The notes below the pieces were generated by a model. The model ran no database searches. It saw nothing but the letters and a program-made list of their open reading frames with translations, and was not told the DNA's origin. This document shows, piece by piece, positions 1 to 10,149 of a DNA stretch of 64,000 nucleotides. Made by a program: the position numbers and the translations under genes. Source of the stretch: Thermomonas sp. HDW16. Lineage in GTDB: Bacteria; Pseudomonadota; Gammaproteobacteria; Xanthomonadales; Xanthomonadaceae. The first letter of the stretch is position 1, and every line of letters begins with the position of its first letter. The DNA lies in the NCBI RefSeq assembly GCF_011302915.1, contig NZ_CP049872.1, positions 1,736,001 to 1,800,000 on the forward strand, in the 5' to 3' direction.

Positions 1-1
1 C

Positions 2-34
2 GAGGTGATCTCGCTGATCGGGGTCAAGCCGTGA
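2..34 (+). CDS. 3' end of an unidentified upstream gene (partial)
   Basis: Ten codons ending in [10 protein letters not shown] and a TGA stop are open from the left edge. The stop overlaps the GTG start of the next gene by four bases (GTGA), which is the coupling used throughout this window, so an upstream gene in the metH operon very probably ends here. Too little is visible to name the product. Confidence 0.4.
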   Translation, partial: EVISLIGVKP

Positions 35-1128
35 GCCTGCCGTGGAAACATCCGCAACGTGTCGCAGCGCTGGAAGCCGCGCTGGCACAACGCATCCTGA
101 TCATCGACGGTGCGATGGGCACCATGATCCAGCGCCACGAACTGCAGGAAGCCGACTATCGCGGCGAACGCTTTGCCGAAGGCTACGACGCCCTGTTCGC
201 CACCGACGGCCATGCGCATGGCCCCGGCTGCGGTTGCGAGAGCCACGACCAGCGTGGCAACAACGATCTGCTCAGCCTGACCCGCCCCGAGATTATCCGA
301 GACATCCATCGTCAGTATCTGGAAGCGGGCGCGGACTTGCTCGAAACCAATACCTTCAATTCCACCAGCATCTCGCTGGCCGATTACCGCCTGCAGCACC
401 TGGTGCGCGAACTCAATCGCGAAGGTGCGGCGCTGGCGCGTGCCGAATGCGATGCCATCGAGTTGCGCGATCCGTCGAAGCCGCGTTTCGTGATCGGCGT
501 ACTCGGCCCGACCTCGCGCACCGCATCGCTCAGCCCCGACGTGAATCGTCCCGGCTTCCGCGCGATCAGCTTCGACGAGTTGGCCGAGGCCTACCGCGAA
601 GCCGCACGTGGCCTGATCGAAGGCGGCGCCGATATCCTGATGGTCGAAACCGTATTCGACACGCTCAACGCCAAGGCCGCGCTGTTCGCCATCGACGATG
701 TGTTCGAGGAGATCGGTGCGCGCCTGCCGGTGATGATCTCCGGCACGATCACCGATGCCTCCGGCCGTACCTTGTCTGGCCAGACCGCCGAAGCCTTCTG
801 GTATTCGCTGCGCCATGCGCAACCAATGGCGATCGGCCTGAACTGCGCGCTGGGTGCGAAAGACCTGCGCCAGCATATCGACGTACTCGCCCAGGTTGCG
901 GATACCAACGTCAGCTGCCACCCGAACGCCGGCCTGCCGAATGCCTTCGGTGGCTACGACGAAACCCCGGAAGACATGGCTGGCGTGCTGCGTGAATTCG
1001 CCGATAGCGGCCTGCTTAACCTGGTGGGTGGCTGCTGCGGCACCTCGCCCGAACACATCGCGGCCATTGCGCACGCCGTGGCCGGCATCGCGCCGCGCCC
1101 GATTCCGAAGTTGGCCGACGCCGCATGA
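31..1128 (+). CDS. metH: Methionine synthase, homocysteine-binding subunit (MetH N-terminal half)
   Basis: 365 aa homocysteine S-methyltransferase domain, matching module 1 of cobalamin-dependent MetH. It binds and activates homocysteine through zinc. The expected zinc cysteines are C272 (GLNCALG) and the C335-C336 pair (GGCCGTSP). The folate, cobalamin and AdoMet modules lie in the next gene, which overlaps by four bases (ATGA), so the two products should be made together and act as one enzyme. Two-gene MetH is usual in Xanthomonas relatives. Residues about 58-75 carry a His/Cys-rich insertion ([12 protein letters not shown]) relative to the E. coli protein as I recall it. The GTG start is chosen because it overlaps the upstream stop. 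Confidence 0.93.
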   Translation: MSLPWKHPQRVAALEAALAQRILIIDGAMGTMIQRHELQEADYRGERFAEGYDALFATDGHAHGPGCGCESHDQRGNNDLLSLTRPEIIRDIHRQYLEAGADLLETNTFNSTSISLADYRLQHLVRELNREGAALARAECDAIELRDPSKPRFVIGVLGPTSRTASLSPDVNRPGFRAISFDELAEAYREAARGLIEGGADILMVETVFDTLNAKAALFAIDDVFEEIGARLPVMISGTITDASGRTLSGQTAEAFWYSLRHAQPMAIGLNCALGAKDLRQHIDVLAQVADTNVSCHPNAGLPNAFGGYDETPEDMAGVLREFADSGLLNLVGGCCGTSPEHIAAIAHAVAGIAPRPIPKLADAA

Positions 1129-3809
1129 GTCTCGCCCGCAACACCCGGCTCAGCGGTCTGGAACCGCTGCAGATCACCCCGGAGTCCAACTTCGTCAACG
1201 TCGGCGAGCGCACCAATGTCACCGGCAGCGCACAGTTCAAGAAACTGATCCTGGAAGGCCGGCTGGACGAAGCGGTGGTAGTCGCACGCCAGCAGGTCGA
1301 GAACGGCGCGCAGGTCATCGACGTCAACATGGACGAGGGCTTGCTCGATTCCGAAAAGGCGATGGTCGAGTACCTCAACCTGATCGCCGCCGAGCCCGAC
1401 ATCGCTCGCATTCCGGTGATGGTGGATTCATCGAAGTGGAGCGTGATCGAGGCTGGTCTGAAGTGCCTGCAGGGCAAGGGCATCGTCAACTCGATCTCGA
1501 TGAAGGAAGGCGAGGCTGAATTCTTGCGCCAGGCGCGGCTGGTGCGTCGCTATGGCGCCGCCGTGGTGGTCATGGCCTTCGACGAACAGGGTCAAGCCGA
1601 TACCGTCGAGCGCAAGGTCGAGATCAGTTCACGTGCCTACAAGCTGCTCACCGAAGAGATCGGTTTCCCGCCCGAGGACATCATCTTCGATCCCAACGTA
1701 TTCGCGATCGCCACCGGCATCGAGGAGCACGATGGCTATGCGGTGGCCTTCATCGAAGCCGCTCGCGAATTGAAGCGGCGCTTCCCGCACAGCCACATTT
1801 CCGGTGGTGTGTCGAACGTCAGCTTCAGCTTCCGCGGCAACGAGCCGGTGCGGCAGGCCATCCACGTGGTGTTCCTGTACCACGCGATCCGCGCCGGCAT
1901 GGACATGGGCATCGTCAACGCCGGCGCCCTGCCCCTGTATGACGATCTTGATCCCGAACTGCGCGAGCGCGTCGAGGATGTGGTGCTCAACCGCCGCAGC
2001 GACGGCACCGAACGCCTGCTGGAGATCGCCGACAGGTTCAAGGGCAAGAAAGGCGAGAAGAAGACCGAAGACCTGCGCTGGCGCGACAAGCCGGTGCGCG
2101 AGCGCCTGAGCCATGCGCTGGTGCACGGCATCGACGCCTATATCGAAGCCGATACCGAGGAAGCGCGCCTGCAATCCACGCGCCCGCTGGACGTGATCGA
2201 AGGCCCGCTGATGGATGGCATGAACGTGGTCGGCGACCTGTTCGGTGCCGGCAAGATGTTCTTGCCACAAGTGGTGAAGTCCGCCCGCGTGATGAAGAAG
2301 GCGGTGGCCTGGCTGCTGCCTTTCATCGAAGCGGAAAAGCTACGCACTGGCGATTCCGGCAAGAACAACGGCAAGATCGTGATGGCCACGGTCAAGGGCG
2401 ATGTGCACGACATCGGCAAAAATATTGTTGGCGTGGTCTTGGCCTGCAACAACTTCGAGGTGATCGACCTCGGCGTGATGGTACCGGCGCAGAAGATCCT
2501 CGATACCGCGCGTGAAGTCGGCGCCGATATCGTCGGCCTGTCCGGGCTGATCACGCCTTCGCTGGAAGAAATGAGCCACGTGGCGCGCGAAATGCAGCGC
2601 CAGGGCTTCACCATGCCCTTGCTGATCGGCGGTGCGACCACCTCACGCGCGCATACCGCGCTGAAGATCGACCCGCATTACAAGTCGCCGACGATCTGGG
2701 TGAAGGATGCCTCGCGCGCGGTGGGCGTAGCGCAGTCGCTGGTCTCGCCGGAGTTGCGCGGTGGTTTCGTGGATGCAGCAGCCAACGACTATGCGGAAAT
2801 CCGCCAGCGACATCGCAATCGCGGCGATGCCAAGCGGCTGGTCTCGCTGGAAAAGGCGCGTGCGCAACGCTTCAACGGCGACTGGACGAACTACACGCCG
2901 CCAGCGCCGAAGCAACCCGGTCAGCATGTATTCGACGACTACCCACTGGCCGAACTGATCCCGCTGATCGACTGGACGCCGTTCTTCAACACATGGGAAC
3001 TGGCCGGCCGCTATCCGGCAATCCTCAACGACGCCATCGTCGGCGCACAGGCGCGCGAACTGTTCGCGGACGCAAAGGCGATGCTCAAGCGCATCGTGGA
3101 CGAGAAGTGGTTACGGGCGAAGGCGGTCATCGGCCTGTTCCCGGCGCAGGCCGTCGGTGACGACGTGATCGTCGATGTGGACGGCACTCCCACCACGCTG
3201 CACTTCCTGCGCCAGCAAGTGGACAAGCCGGTCGAGCGCCCAGATTTCTGCCTGGCCGATTTCATCGCGCCCAACGATGCCGGCAAGCAGGACTGGATCG
3301 GCGCGTTCGCGGTGACCGCAGGACTTGGTATCGACGAACACGTCGCTCGTTTCGAGGCCGACCACGACGATTACAACGCGATCCTGCTGAAGGCGCTGGC
3401 CGACCGTCTGGCCGAAACCCTGGCCGAACGCATGCACCAGCGCGTGCGCACCGAATTCTGGGGCTATGCGGAGGACGAGTCGCTGGATGTCGACGCCATC
3501 ATCGACGAGCAGTACCGAGGCATTCGTCCCGCTCCCGGTTACCCGGCCTGCCCCGAGCACAGCGAAAAGGCGACGCTGTTCCGCATGCTGGACGCCGGGA
3601 ACAATGCAGGCATGGCGCTGACCGAAAGCTTCGCGATGACCCCGGCATCGTCCGTGTCAGGCTGGTATTTCAGCCATCCACAGAGCCAGTATTTCGTGCT
3701 CGGGCGGGTATCGAAGGAACAGGTCGAGGACTACGCGCGACGCAAGGGTGTCAGCCTTGCGCAGGCCGAGCGCTGGCTGGCGGCCAATCTGGATTACGAT
3801 CCGGAATGA
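1125..3809 (+). CDS. metH: Methionine synthase, folate/cobalamin/reactivation subunit (MetH C-terminal half)
   Basis: 894 aa protein carrying the remaining MetH modules. A pterin-binding domain for 5-methyltetrahydrofolate begins near residue 20 ([11 protein letters not shown]). A helical cap and cobalamin-binding Rossmann domain follow, with GDVHDIGKN, where H428 is the predicted lower cobalt ligand. The C-terminal AdoMet-binding reactivation domain carries [15 protein letters not shown] near residue 800. It transfers methyl from methyltetrahydrofolate via cob(I)alamin to homocysteine held by the partner gene product. The start overlaps the upstream stop (ATGA). All catalytic modules look intact, so the MetH split is a clean domain boundary and not a broken gene. 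Confidence 0.95.
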   Translation: MSLARNTRLSGLEPLQITPESNFVNVGERTNVTGSAQFKKLILEGRLDEAVVVARQQVENGAQVIDVNMDEGLLDSEKAMVEYLNLIAAEPDIARIPVMVDSSKWSVIEAGLKCLQGKGIVNSISMKEGEAEFLRQARLVRRYGAAVVVMAFDEQGQADTVERKVEISSRAYKLLTEEIGFPPEDIIFDPNVFAIATGIEEHDGYAVAFIEAARELKRRFPHSHISGGVSNVSFSFRGNEPVRQAIHVVFLYHAIRAGMDMGIVNAGALPLYDDLDPELRERVEDVVLNRRSDGTERLLEIADRFKGKKGEKKTEDLRWRDKPVRERLSHALVHGIDAYIEADTEEARLQSTRPLDVIEGPLMDGMNVVGDLFGAGKMFLPQVVKSARVMKKAVAWLLPFIEAEKLRTGDSGKNNGKIVMATVKGDVHDIGKNIVGVVLACNNFEVIDLGVMVPAQKILDTAREVGADIVGLSGLITPSLEEMSHVAREMQRQGFTMPLLIGGATTSRAHTALKIDPHYKSPTIWVKDASRAVGVAQSLVSPELRGGFVDAAANDYAEIRQRHRNRGDAKRLVSLEKARAQRFNGDWTNYTPPAPKQPGQHVFDDYPLAELIPLIDWTPFFNTWELAGRYPAILNDAIVGAQARELFADAKAMLKRIVDEKWLRAKAVIGLFPAQAVGDDVIVDVDGTPTTLHFLRQQVDKPVERPDFCLADFIAPNDAGKQDWIGAFAVTAGLGIDEHVARFEADHDDYNAILLKALADRLAETLAERMHQRVRTEFWGYAEDESLDVDAIIDEQYRGIRPAPGYPACPEHSEKATLFRMLDAGNNAGMALTESFAMTPASSVSGWYFSHPQSQYFVLGRVSKEQVEDYARRKGVSLAQAERWLAANLDYDPE

Positions 3810-3837
3810 GCCGCGGCCGCGGCGCCGCATCGAACGC

Positions 3838-5019
3838 ATGACGCACTCCAACCACCTGCCTGTGCCGATGTTGCGGCTGGCGAGTTTCTACTTCGCCTAC
3901 TACGCCGTGCTGGGCGCGTTTACCCCGTACTGGAGCTTGTACCTGCAGTCGCAGGGGATGGGCATCGCCGCGATCAGCGTGCTGATGAGCTTGTGGTACG
4001 CAACGCGAATCGTGGCCCCGAGCACGTGGACGATGCTCGCTTCGCGCTCGTCCCGCCCGATCCGTTGGCTGCACCTGGGCTGCGCGTTGACCGTGATCTG
4101 CTTCGCTGGCTTCTTGATGCCATGGAAGTTCGCCGGCTTGTTCGCGGTGATGTGCGCGTTCTGCTTCTTCTACAACGCGGTGATGCCGCAGTTCGAGTCA
4201 ATCACGCAGTCGCACCTGCACGGGCGTACCGACCTGTACGGCCTGATCCGGGTCTGGGGCTCGATCGGTTTCATCCTGGTCGTCGCGGGCTTCGGCGTGC
4301 TGATCGATGCGTTCGGCGCGGCCTGGTTGCCTTGGATGATGCTGTCGTTGTTCGTGGTACTGCTGGTCTCCGCCTTCAATAACCAGTATGCGGAGCCGCC
4401 GCCAACGATTGAACATGGCGACGAGGCGGGTTTCCGCGCGCGCTTGCGCAGGCCGGAGGTGAGCGCCTTCTTCGCCGCCGCATTCCTGATCCAGGTGTCG
4501 TTCGGCCCTTACTACACGTTCTTCTCGATCTACCTGGGCGAGCACGGTTATTCGCCCTCCGTGCAGGGCGTGTTGTGGAGCATCGGCGTGTTGGTCGAGA
4601 TCGGCCTGCTGTTCCTGTCGCAACGGATCTTCCGTCGCTGGGGCGCGCGTCGCCTGCTGGTGTTCTCCCTTGGAATCACCGTGCTGCGCTGGTGGGTGAC
4701 CGCGGCATGGCCGGATTCGTTGCCGGTGATGGTGGCGGCGCAAGCCACCCATGCCTTCAGTTTCGCGGCGTTCTTCGCGGCGGCGATGCTGTTGTTGGCC
4801 GAATATTTCCCGGGTCGCCACAACGGTCATGGCCAAGGCGTGTTCTACGGTTTGTCGTCGGGCGTGGGCGGTGTGATCGGGGCGCTACTGGCCGGCCAGT
4901 TGTGGCGCTTCAGCGGGCAGACCGCGTTCGCGGTGTCGGGGTTCATCGCGCTCGCGGCCTGTAGCGTGGCTTGGTACTGGTTGCTGCGCAAACCCCGCGT
5001 AGCACTGGCAGCGGCCTGA
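3838..5019 (+). CDS. MFS transporter (HcaT/LacY-like family)
   Basis: 393 aa integral membrane protein with about 12 hydrophobic segments and a charged central loop near residues 190-205. The opening (LASFYFAYYAVLGAFTPYWS) resembles the phenylpropionate permease/nucleoside-symporter branch of the major facilitator superfamily. The substrate cannot be read from sequence. I chose the ATG at 3838, 28 bases after metH: an upstream extension to 3748 would run inside metH and be arginine- and tryptophan-rich with no membrane character. It ends four bases from the convergent DUF2058 gene. Confidence 0.85.
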   Translation: MTHSNHLPVPMLRLASFYFAYYAVLGAFTPYWSLYLQSQGMGIAAISVLMSLWYATRIVAPSTWTMLASRSSRPIRWLHLGCALTVICFAGFLMPWKFAGLFAVMCAFCFFYNAVMPQFESITQSHLHGRTDLYGLIRVWGSIGFILVVAGFGVLIDAFGAAWLPWMMLSLFVVLLVSAFNNQYAEPPPTIEHGDEAGFRARLRRPEVSAFFAAAFLIQVSFGPYYTFFSIYLGEHGYSPSVQGVLWSIGVLVEIGLLFLSQRIFRRWGARRLLVFSLGITVLRWWVTAAWPDSLPVMVAAQATHAFSFAAFFAAAMLLLAEYFPGRHNGHGQGVFYGLSSGVGGVIGALLAGQLWRFSGQTAFAVSGFIALAACSVAWYWLLRKPRVALAAA

Positions 5020-5023
5020 ACGG

Positions 5024-5653
5024 CTACCAGGCCAGATCGTCCGGCACCTGATACTGCGGATCGGAATACGGATCGTCCTGTGTCGGCGCATCCGGGTCGA
5101 CCTTGAGCGCAACAGCGGGGGCGAAGATCGCCTCGGCCTGCGCCAGCACATCAATTTTGACCAATAGATAGCGGCCGTCCTGCTGTACCACGCCGAGTTC
5201 ACCGGCGTTGAGCGCTTTCAGCTGTTCGGCAGTGACGTGGATACGCTTGATCTTGCCGCCGTACTCGAAGTGGCGGACGTGGTCGGCTTCGGCAGCATTC
5301 AACGACTTGTCGACCAGAAAATCCTTCAATTTCGCCTTGGCCTCGCGACGCAGGCGGGCTTCTTCCTGCTTCAGCCGTTCGGCCTCGATGCGCTCGTCTT
5401 TTTCCTTCTGCGCGCGGATCGCATAGGCCTTGGCCAGGTCGATGTCCTCGCGAGAGCGCTGCTTGTGCGGCGCAGGCCTGTTGCCGGACTTGCGCGCGTC
5501 CTGCGCAGGCTTGCCGCCGGATTTTTTCGCGCCATGCACATGCGCGGGTTTGCCGCCCTGTCCGCCTGGCCTCGAAGGCTGCGGTTTGCGCGGTTCCGGC
5601 TTGGGGGCACTGAAGCCGAGCCCCAGCAACTGGTCTTTCAGGGAATTGATCAT
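5024..5653 (-). CDS. DUF2058 domain-containing protein (YaiL-like)
   Basis: 209 aa. The N-terminus (MINSLKDQLLGLGFSAPK) followed by a basic, Pro/Lys/Gly-rich low-complexity stretch to about residue 75, a charged helical region rich in E, K and R, and a C-terminal acidic tail matches the DUF2058 family, nucleoid- or RNA-associated by its charge but of unknown function. It is last in a minus-strand run ugd-slyX-DUF2058 with 13 bases to slyX. The ATG at 5653 is the family start; the open frame upstream overlaps slyX and is not needed. Confidence 0.82.
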   Translation of the reverse strand: MINSLKDQLLGLGFSAPKPEPRKPQPSRPGGQGGKPAHVHGAKKSGGKPAQDARKSGNRPAPHKQRSREDIDLAKAYAIRAQKEKDERIEAERLKQEEARLRREAKAKLKDFLVDKSLNAAEADHVRHFEYGGKIKRIHVTAEQLKALNAGELGVVQQDGRYLLVKIDVLAQAEAIFAPAVALKVDPDAPTQDDPYSDPQYQVPDDLAW

Positions 5654-5666
5654 GGAATGGCGTGGA

Positions 5667-5894
5667 TCAGTAATGCGGGGGTGGCGGTTCGCTGGCGGCA
5701 TCGCCGGTGATCGGGCTGGCGGCCATCGCGCTGCGCAATTGTCGCAATTCTTCCACCGCACGATGCAACAGCAAGGCGTTGCGGGCTTCGCCGTCGCGGG
5801 CGGCTGCCAGCGCGTCGCTGAGTTCCTGCAGCGCCTGTTCCTGGAAGGCGATGCGCATTTCCAGGTCGATCATGCGTTGTTCGAGGTCGCTCAT
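5667..5894 (-). CDS. slyX: SlyX family protein
   Basis: 75 aa, with a short N-terminal coiled coil (heptads through LEQRMIDLEMRIAFQEQALQ and on to about residue 55) and a proline-rich end terminating PPPPHY, the typical SlyX architecture. The cellular role of SlyX is unknown. It starts three bases after the end of ugd and precedes the DUF2058 gene, so the three are probably co-transcribed. Confidence 0.85.
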   Translation of the reverse strand: MSDLEQRMIDLEMRIAFQEQALQELSDALAAARDGEARNALLLHRAVEELRQLRSAMAASPITGDAASEPPPPHY

Positions 5895-5897
5895 CGC

Positions 5898-7244
5898 TCA
5901 GTTCTTCCGCAACGACCGACCACGGCCGATGCCGTAATACGCCAGTCCCGCCGCTTCGACATCGGCGGGTTCATAAAGGTTGCGACCATCGAACACCACG
6001 CCATCGGCCAGCGCGGCTTTCAGGCGCGTGAAGTCCGGGCTGCGGAACTGTTTCCATTCTGTGACCACAACCAGTGCATCGGCACCACGCAGCGCGTCGC
6101 TGTCGGAATCACACAGGGTGAAATTGCTGCGCTCGCCGAAGATGCGACGGGTTTCATCCATCGCCTCCGGATCGTAAGCCTGCACCTTGGCACCGGCCTC
6201 CCATAGCTGCTGCAACAGGCGGCGGCTGGAAGCTTCGCGCATGTCATCGGTATTCGGCTTGAACGCCAAGCCCCACAGCGCGATGGTCTTGCCACGCAGA
6301 CCGGCGGCACTGCCGTAATGGCGTTCCATCAGTTCGAACAAGTGGCCTTTCTGCGCATCGTTCACTGCTTCCACCGCGTCCAGCAGGCGCGGCTGCACGC
6401 CGTACTGTTGCGCGGTCTTGGCCAAGGCCTGCACGTCCTTGGGGAAACAGGAACCGCCGTAGCCAGCACCCGGATAGATGAAATGCCAGCCGATGCGCGG
6501 GTCCGAACCGATGCCCTTGCGCACCATTTCCACGTCTGCACCGACCTGTTCGGCGATGTTGGCGATCTCGTTCATGAAGCTGATCTTGGTCGCCAGCATC
6601 GCGTTGGCGGCGTACTTGGTCAGTTCCGCGGAACGCACGTCCATGCTGACGATGCGGTCGTGGTTGCGGTTGAACGGCGCGTACAGCCGCTTCAGCTTCT
6701 CGACCGCGGCCGGGTTGTCGGCGCCGATCACGATGCGATCCGGGCGCATGCAGTCCTCGACCGCCGCACCTTCCTTCAGGAATTCGGGGTTCGATACCAC
6801 GTCGAACGCGATGTTCGCGCCACGCCTATCCAGCACTTCGGCGATTGCCGCGCGTACTTTGTCGGCGGTACCGACCGGCACGGTGGATTTGTCGACGATC
6901 ACTGCGGGTTCCTGCACGAACTGGCCGATGGTGCGGGCGACCGCAAGGACGTATTTCAGGTCGGCGCTGCCATCCTCGTCCGGTGGGGTGCCGACCGCGA
7001 TGAAGATGATGTCGCCATGGGCAATGCCCGCAGCGGCATCGGTGGTGAAACACAGGCGGCCGGCGGCGTGGTTGGCCTTGACCATCGGGGTCAGGCCCGG
7101 CTCGTAGATCGGGATGATCCCGTTGTTCAAGCCTTCGACCTTGGCCGCGTCGATGTCGACGCAGACTACGTCATGGCCGACTTCCGCCAGGCAGGTGCCG
7201 GTGACCAGGCCGACGTAACCGGTGCCGAAGATGCAGACGCGCAT
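5898..7244 (-). CDS. ugd: UDP-glucose 6-dehydrogenase
   Basis: 448 aa cytoplasmic enzyme oxidising UDP-glucose to UDP-glucuronate with two NAD+, supplying glucuronic acid for polysaccharide or lipid A modification. The N-terminal Rossmann motif ([11 protein letters not shown], residues 6-16), the catalytic cysteine C266 in [10 protein letters not shown], and the C-terminal UDP-binding domain are all present, and the length is normal. First gene of the minus-strand set ugd-slyX-DUF2058. The upstream gap carries the terminator of the preceding prolyl isomerase gene. Confidence 0.95.
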   Translation of the reverse strand: MRVCIFGTGYVGLVTGTCLAEVGHDVVCVDIDAAKVEGLNNGIIPIYEPGLTPMVKANHAAGRLCFTTDAAAGIAHGDIIFIAVGTPPDEDGSADLKYVLAVARTIGQFVQEPAVIVDKSTVPVGTADKVRAAIAEVLDRRGANIAFDVVSNPEFLKEGAAVEDCMRPDRIVIGADNPAAVEKLKRLYAPFNRNHDRIVSMDVRSAELTKYAANAMLATKISFMNEIANIAEQVGADVEMVRKGIGSDPRIGWHFIYPGAGYGGSCFPKDVQALAKTAQQYGVQPRLLDAVEAVNDAQKGHLFELMERHYGSAAGLRGKTIALWGLAFKPNTDDMREASSRRLLQQLWEAGAKVQAYDPEAMDETRRIFGERSNFTLCDSDSDALRGADALVVVTEWKQFRSPDFTRLKAALADGVVFDGRNLYEPADVEAAGLAYYGIGRGRSLRKN

Positions 7245-7282
7245 GCGATGGATTCCAGAAGGGAGTGCGGGACAAAAGCAAA

Positions 7283-7306
7283 GGGCGCACCCGCAAGGAT
7301 GCGCCC
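7283..7306 (-). terminator. Rho-independent terminator after the FKBP lipoprotein gene
   Basis: On the minus strand a 7-bp stem (GGGCGCA/TGCGCCC) with a 10-base loop is followed by TTTGCTTTTG. It lies 18 bases past the stop of the FKBP gene ending at 7324 and before ugd, so it should separate the two transcription units. Confidence 0.7.
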
Positions 7307-7323
7307 CGCCAGTGTCGCTCGGA

Positions 7324-8106
7324 TTACTTCTTCGCGCCCGGCTTGATGATGTCCAGCAGTTCGACTTCGAACACCAGCACCTGGTTCGGGCCGATCATCG
7401 GCGGCGCCTGCTCGCCATAGGCCAGCTTGGCCGGGATCCAGAACTTGTACTTGGAGCCCACCGGCATCAGCTGGATGCCTTCCTGCCAGCCCGGGATCAC
7501 GCCTTCCAGCGGCATCACCGCCGGTTCGCCGCGGTCATAGGAGCTGTCGAAGGTCTTGCCGTCCAGCAAGGTGCCCTTGTAGTGCACCTTCACCCCGTCC
7601 TTGGCACCCGGCTTGGCGCCGGTGCCGGCGGTCACGACCTGGTACTGCAGGCCGGAGGCGGTGGTGGTGATGCCCGGCTTCTTGCCGTTCTCAGCCAGGA
7701 ACTTGTTGCCGTTGTCCAGGTTGTTCTTGGCGTCCGCCATCATCTTGGCGATCTGCTTGGCCTGCATCTTCTGGCCGAAGCCATCGAAGATGGTCTTGGC
7801 CTGCTCTTCGGTCAGCAGCACTTTCTCGCCCGCGATCTGCGTGCGCATGGCCTTGACCACGGTATCGAGGTTCACCTCATCCTTGATCTCGGTGAGCTGC
7901 TTGCCCATCGCCATGCCGATCGTGTAGCTGATCTGCTCCTTCTCGGTAGGCAGGCCCGGATAAGTCGCCTTGCCGTCGGCGGCGACGTCCTTGCCGGCTT
8001 CGGCAGGCTTGGCGGCATCGGCGGGTTTCTGCGCGTTCTTGTCGCAGGCGCCAAGCACAAGCATGGTGGCGATGGCAAGGACGGTGGCACGGACGGCAGG
8101 CTTCAT
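7324..8106 (-). CDS. FKBP-type peptidyl-prolyl isomerase, lipoprotein (FkpA-like)
   Basis: 260 aa. A lipoprotein signal ends at C21 (LVLGAC), then a Lys/Ala-rich linker, an FKBP_N dimerisation domain (about 45-150) and a C-terminal FKBP catalytic domain ([20 protein letters not shown], then WIPAKLAYG). It should catalyse prolyl cis/trans isomerisation and act as a chaperone for envelope proteins, anchored to a membrane in the periplasm. The ATG at 8106 is chosen because the lipobox follows at the right distance; the upstream open frame lacks any signal. It lies 49 bases downstream of a paralogue (8156-9082), and both probably share one transcript. Confidence 0.9.
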   Translation of the reverse strand: MKPAVRATVLAIATMLVLGACDKNAQKPADAAKPAEAGKDVAADGKATYPGLPTEKEQISYTIGMAMGKQLTEIKDEVNLDTVVKAMRTQIAGEKVLLTEEQAKTIFDGFGQKMQAKQIAKMMADAKNNLDNGNKFLAENGKKPGITTTASGLQYQVVTAGTGAKPGAKDGVKVHYKGTLLDGKTFDSSYDRGEPAVMPLEGVIPGWQEGIQLMPVGSKYKFWIPAKLAYGEQAPPMIGPNQVLVFEVELLDIIKPGAKK

Positions 8107-8155
8107 TGGTTCGGGACTCCGGGATGCGTGGGAATGCGGGGGAATTTGCGCCTGC

Positions 8156-9082
8156 TTACAGGACGCCAAGCAGTTCGACATCGAAAGTGAGGGTAGAGTT
8201 CGGAGGGATGTCACCGCCCATGCCCTTTTCACCGTAGGCAAGGTTGGCGGGGATCCAGAAGCGGTACTTGCCGCCCGTCGGCATCAGGCCCACGCCTTCG
8301 GTCCAGCCGGCGATGACCTGGTTCAGGCCGAACTCGGCCGGCTGGCCGCGCTCGTAGGAACTGTCGAACACGGTGCCGTCCAGCAGTTTGCCTTCGTAGT
8401 TCACCCGCACCTTTTCGCCGGGTTTGGCACGCGGGCCATTGCCCTGGCGCAGCACCATGTACTGCAGGCCGCTGGGGGTGGTGAACACGCCCTTGACCGT
8501 CTTGTTCTTGGCCAGGAACGCCTCACCCGCCTTCAGGTTGGCTTCCGATTGCGCCGAGGCCGCCGCTTGTTTGGCGGCTTGCAGGCGCGCCGAGAACGCG
8601 GTGCGGATCGCATTGGCATCGGCTTGACTGAGCAACGGGTTGCCGGCCGGATCGGAGGCGGCCTTGAAGCCGGCCAGGAACATCGGCATGTCGAATTCGC
8701 CCTTGATCTCGGCCAGCGAACGACCGATGTCGGAACCGACCAGCAGGCCGACCTTGCTGCGATCCACGGCGGTGGCAGGCTTGCTGCCGCTCTTGCGCGC
8801 ATTGATGCTGGCTATCAGCGCCTGCCCGACCTGTTTGCTGGCCGCTTCGTCTAGCAACGGTTTCCCTTTGGCCATGGCGTTGTCAATGGCGTGCTGGAAC
8901 GCGGCCATGTCCATGTCCGGCACCGCGGGGGCGACCGAATGTGCCACATCCATGCCGATCATGTAGCCGACCTTGTCGCGGTCGCTGGCGGGGGCGGTTT
9001 GCGCATTGACGACGCCGGCGGCGAAAAGACCGATCAACAACACGCAGACGGCGCGCAGGGATGCGCTCGGGGAAAGGGACAT
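8156..9082 (-). CDS. FKBP-type peptidyl-prolyl isomerase, secreted
   Basis: 308 aa, with a Sec signal peptide likely cleaved after A27 (VVNA-QT), an N-terminal FKBP_N helical region with two divergent copies of a Y/G-rich motif (about 36-50 and 100-115), and a C-terminal FKBP domain ([20 protein letters not shown]). It is a periplasmic foldase paralogous to the gene just downstream. The start at 9082 is set by AGGAG seven bases upstream. Having one anchored and one soluble copy suggests division of labour in outer-membrane protein folding (inference). Confidence 0.9.
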   Translation of the reverse strand: MSLSPSASLRAVCVLLIGLFAAGVVNAQTAPASDRDKVGYMIGMDVAHSVAPAVPDMDMAAFQHAIDNAMAKGKPLLDEAASKQVGQALIASINARKSGSKPATAVDRSKVGLLVGSDIGRSLAEIKGEFDMPMFLAGFKAASDPAGNPLLSQADANAIRTAFSARLQAAKQAAASAQSEANLKAGEAFLAKNKTVKGVFTTPSGLQYMVLRQGNGPRAKPGEKVRVNYEGKLLDGTVFDSSYERGQPAEFGLNQVIAGWTEGVGLMPTGGKYRFWIPANLAYGEKGMGGDIPPNSTLTFDVELLGVL

Positions 9083-9137
9083 CAGGGGCTCCTGGGTTTT
9101 TGCCACCGTAGCCTAGGCGGCTGCGGCTGAACGCACT

Positions 9138-9166
9138 ATTGTCGGCTGCCGCCGCGGCAACGGCAA
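9138..9166 (-). promoter_or_regulatory. Putative sigma-70 promoter for the FKBP pair
   Basis: Reading the minus strand, TTGCCG (9166-9161) and GACAAT (9143-9138) are separated by exactly 17 bases. They lie 56 bases before the FKBP start codon, between it and glutathione peroxidase. Both hexamers are 4/6 matches, so support is moderate. Confidence 0.4.
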
Positions 9167-9174
9167 TCCTTGGC

Positions 9175-9750
9175 TCAGCGCGCGGTTTTCGCCGGGGGAG
9201 CCGGTACGGCCAAGGCGGTTTCGATGGCGGCAACCAAGTCTTTGTCATCGGGTTTCGTGCGGGTACCGAAACTGGTGACGGTGCGTCCGTCGCGGGCGAT
9301 CAGGTATTTGTGGAAATTCCACTTCGGCGCTTCACCCGTAGCGACCAGCAAATCCTTGTACAACGGCGTGGCCTCATCACCCTTGACGTGAACCTTCTCG
9401 AACATCGGGAATTTCACCCCATAGGTCAGCGTGCAGAATTCCTGGATCTGCTTTTCATCGGTGAATTCCTGCTCGCGGAAATCGCCCGAGGGGAAACCCA
9501 ACACGGCGAAACCCTTGCCTTTGTATTTGGCCTGCAGCGCTTCCAATCCCTCGAATTGCGGAGTGAAACCACATTTGCTGGCGGTATTGACCACCAGCAG
9601 CACCTTGCCTGCGTAAGCCTGCTGCAGGTTGATCGGCGTCTTCCCTGCCAGCGGCCGGAAACTGCGATCCAGCAGCCCGCCCTTCGCGCCAACTACCGCC
9701 AGCGGGAACAGCAAGGCCAAGGCAAACAGCAGGCGGCGCGGGTGATTCAT
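9175..9750 (-). CDS. Glutathione peroxidase family protein, exported
   Basis: 191 aa thiol peroxidase of the GPx/BsaA fold with an N-terminal signal peptide (about 1-22), so it acts in the periplasm, unlike the common cytoplasmic form. The peroxidatic cysteine is C60 in NTASKCGFT, and the WNFHKYL motif carries the Trp/Asn of the active site. The second family motif, usually FPCNQF, reads FPSGDF here, so that cysteine is absent; C-terminal to it FCTLTYG offers another. Electron donor is more likely thioredoxin-like than glutathione (inference). Confidence 0.9.
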   Translation of the reverse strand: MNHPRRLLFALALLFPLAVVGAKGGLLDRSFRPLAGKTPINLQQAYAGKVLLVVNTASKCGFTPQFEGLEALQAKYKGKGFAVLGFPSGDFREQEFTDEKQIQEFCTLTYGVKFPMFEKVHVKGDEATPLYKDLLVATGEAPKWNFHKYLIARDGRTVTSFGTRTKPDDKDLVAAIETALAVPAPPAKTAR

Positions 9751-9813
9751 GGATTTCTTCAGCCGATGGGAGCTTGTGCCGGCGAGTATGCCTTTAGTTG
9801 GGGTAGCCAGTGC

Positions 9814-9853
9814 TTGACGGGGCGAAAACTAGTGTTATAGTTCCCTACAACAC
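9814..9853 (+). promoter_or_regulatory. Promoter plus palindromic operator for the YtrA/ABC operon
   Basis: TTGACG (9814-9819), a 16-base spacer and an extended -10, TGTTATAGT (TATAGT at 9836-9841), form a strong sigma-70 promoter. The inverted repeat GTGTTATAG / CTACAACAC (9832-9840 and 9845-9853, one mismatch, TTCC centre) lies directly across the -10 and start region. YtrA-type GntR repressors bind GTG..CAC palindromes in such positions, so the repressor gene at 10150 is expected to shut off its own operon here. Confidence 0.75.
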
Positions 9854-9879
9854 CGAACACCCAGAGCAGGACGTTCACC

Positions 9880-10146
9880 ATGAACCGCAAGCTCCACAAC
9901 ACCGTCATGGCCATGATCGCAAGCAGCAGCTTGTTCGTACTTGGCCTGCTGATCGCCTCACCGGCAATCTCGCCTGCCCCAGCCACCGTCGTGGCTGCGG
10001 CTTCCTTCGATGCCGATCATGCCGTCGCCGCCGAAGTCGTCGATGGCGAGGTCGAAGCCATCAAGGACGCTCCACGCCGGCACGTCCGCCGCGCTCGCCA
10101 GCAATCCGTGGCGATGCCGTTCTTTTCCTTCGCACCCCGGGGCTGA
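9880..10146 (+). CDS. Small membrane or secreted peptide leading the gntR-ABC operon
   Basis: 88 aa with one hydrophobic segment (about 9-32), then an acidic stretch and an Arg-rich C-terminus (APRRHVRRARQQ). No family is recognised. It has AGG at proper distance before the ATG and is the first gene after the operator-controlled promoter, four bases before the GntR regulator, so it is probably translated. A role linked to the ABC exporter is inferred from position only. Confidence 0.6.
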   Translation: MNRKLHNTVMAMIASSSLFVLGLLIASPAISPAPATVVAAASFDADHAVAAEVVDGEVEAIKDAPRRHVRRARQQSVAMPFFSFAPRG

Positions 10147-10149
10147 GCC

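Noticed and set aside
3748..3837. Upstream extension of the MFS transporter inside metH
   Set aside because: It would overlap metH by 62 bases and add Arg/Trp-rich residues out of keeping with a membrane protein N-terminus; ATG 3838 fits better.
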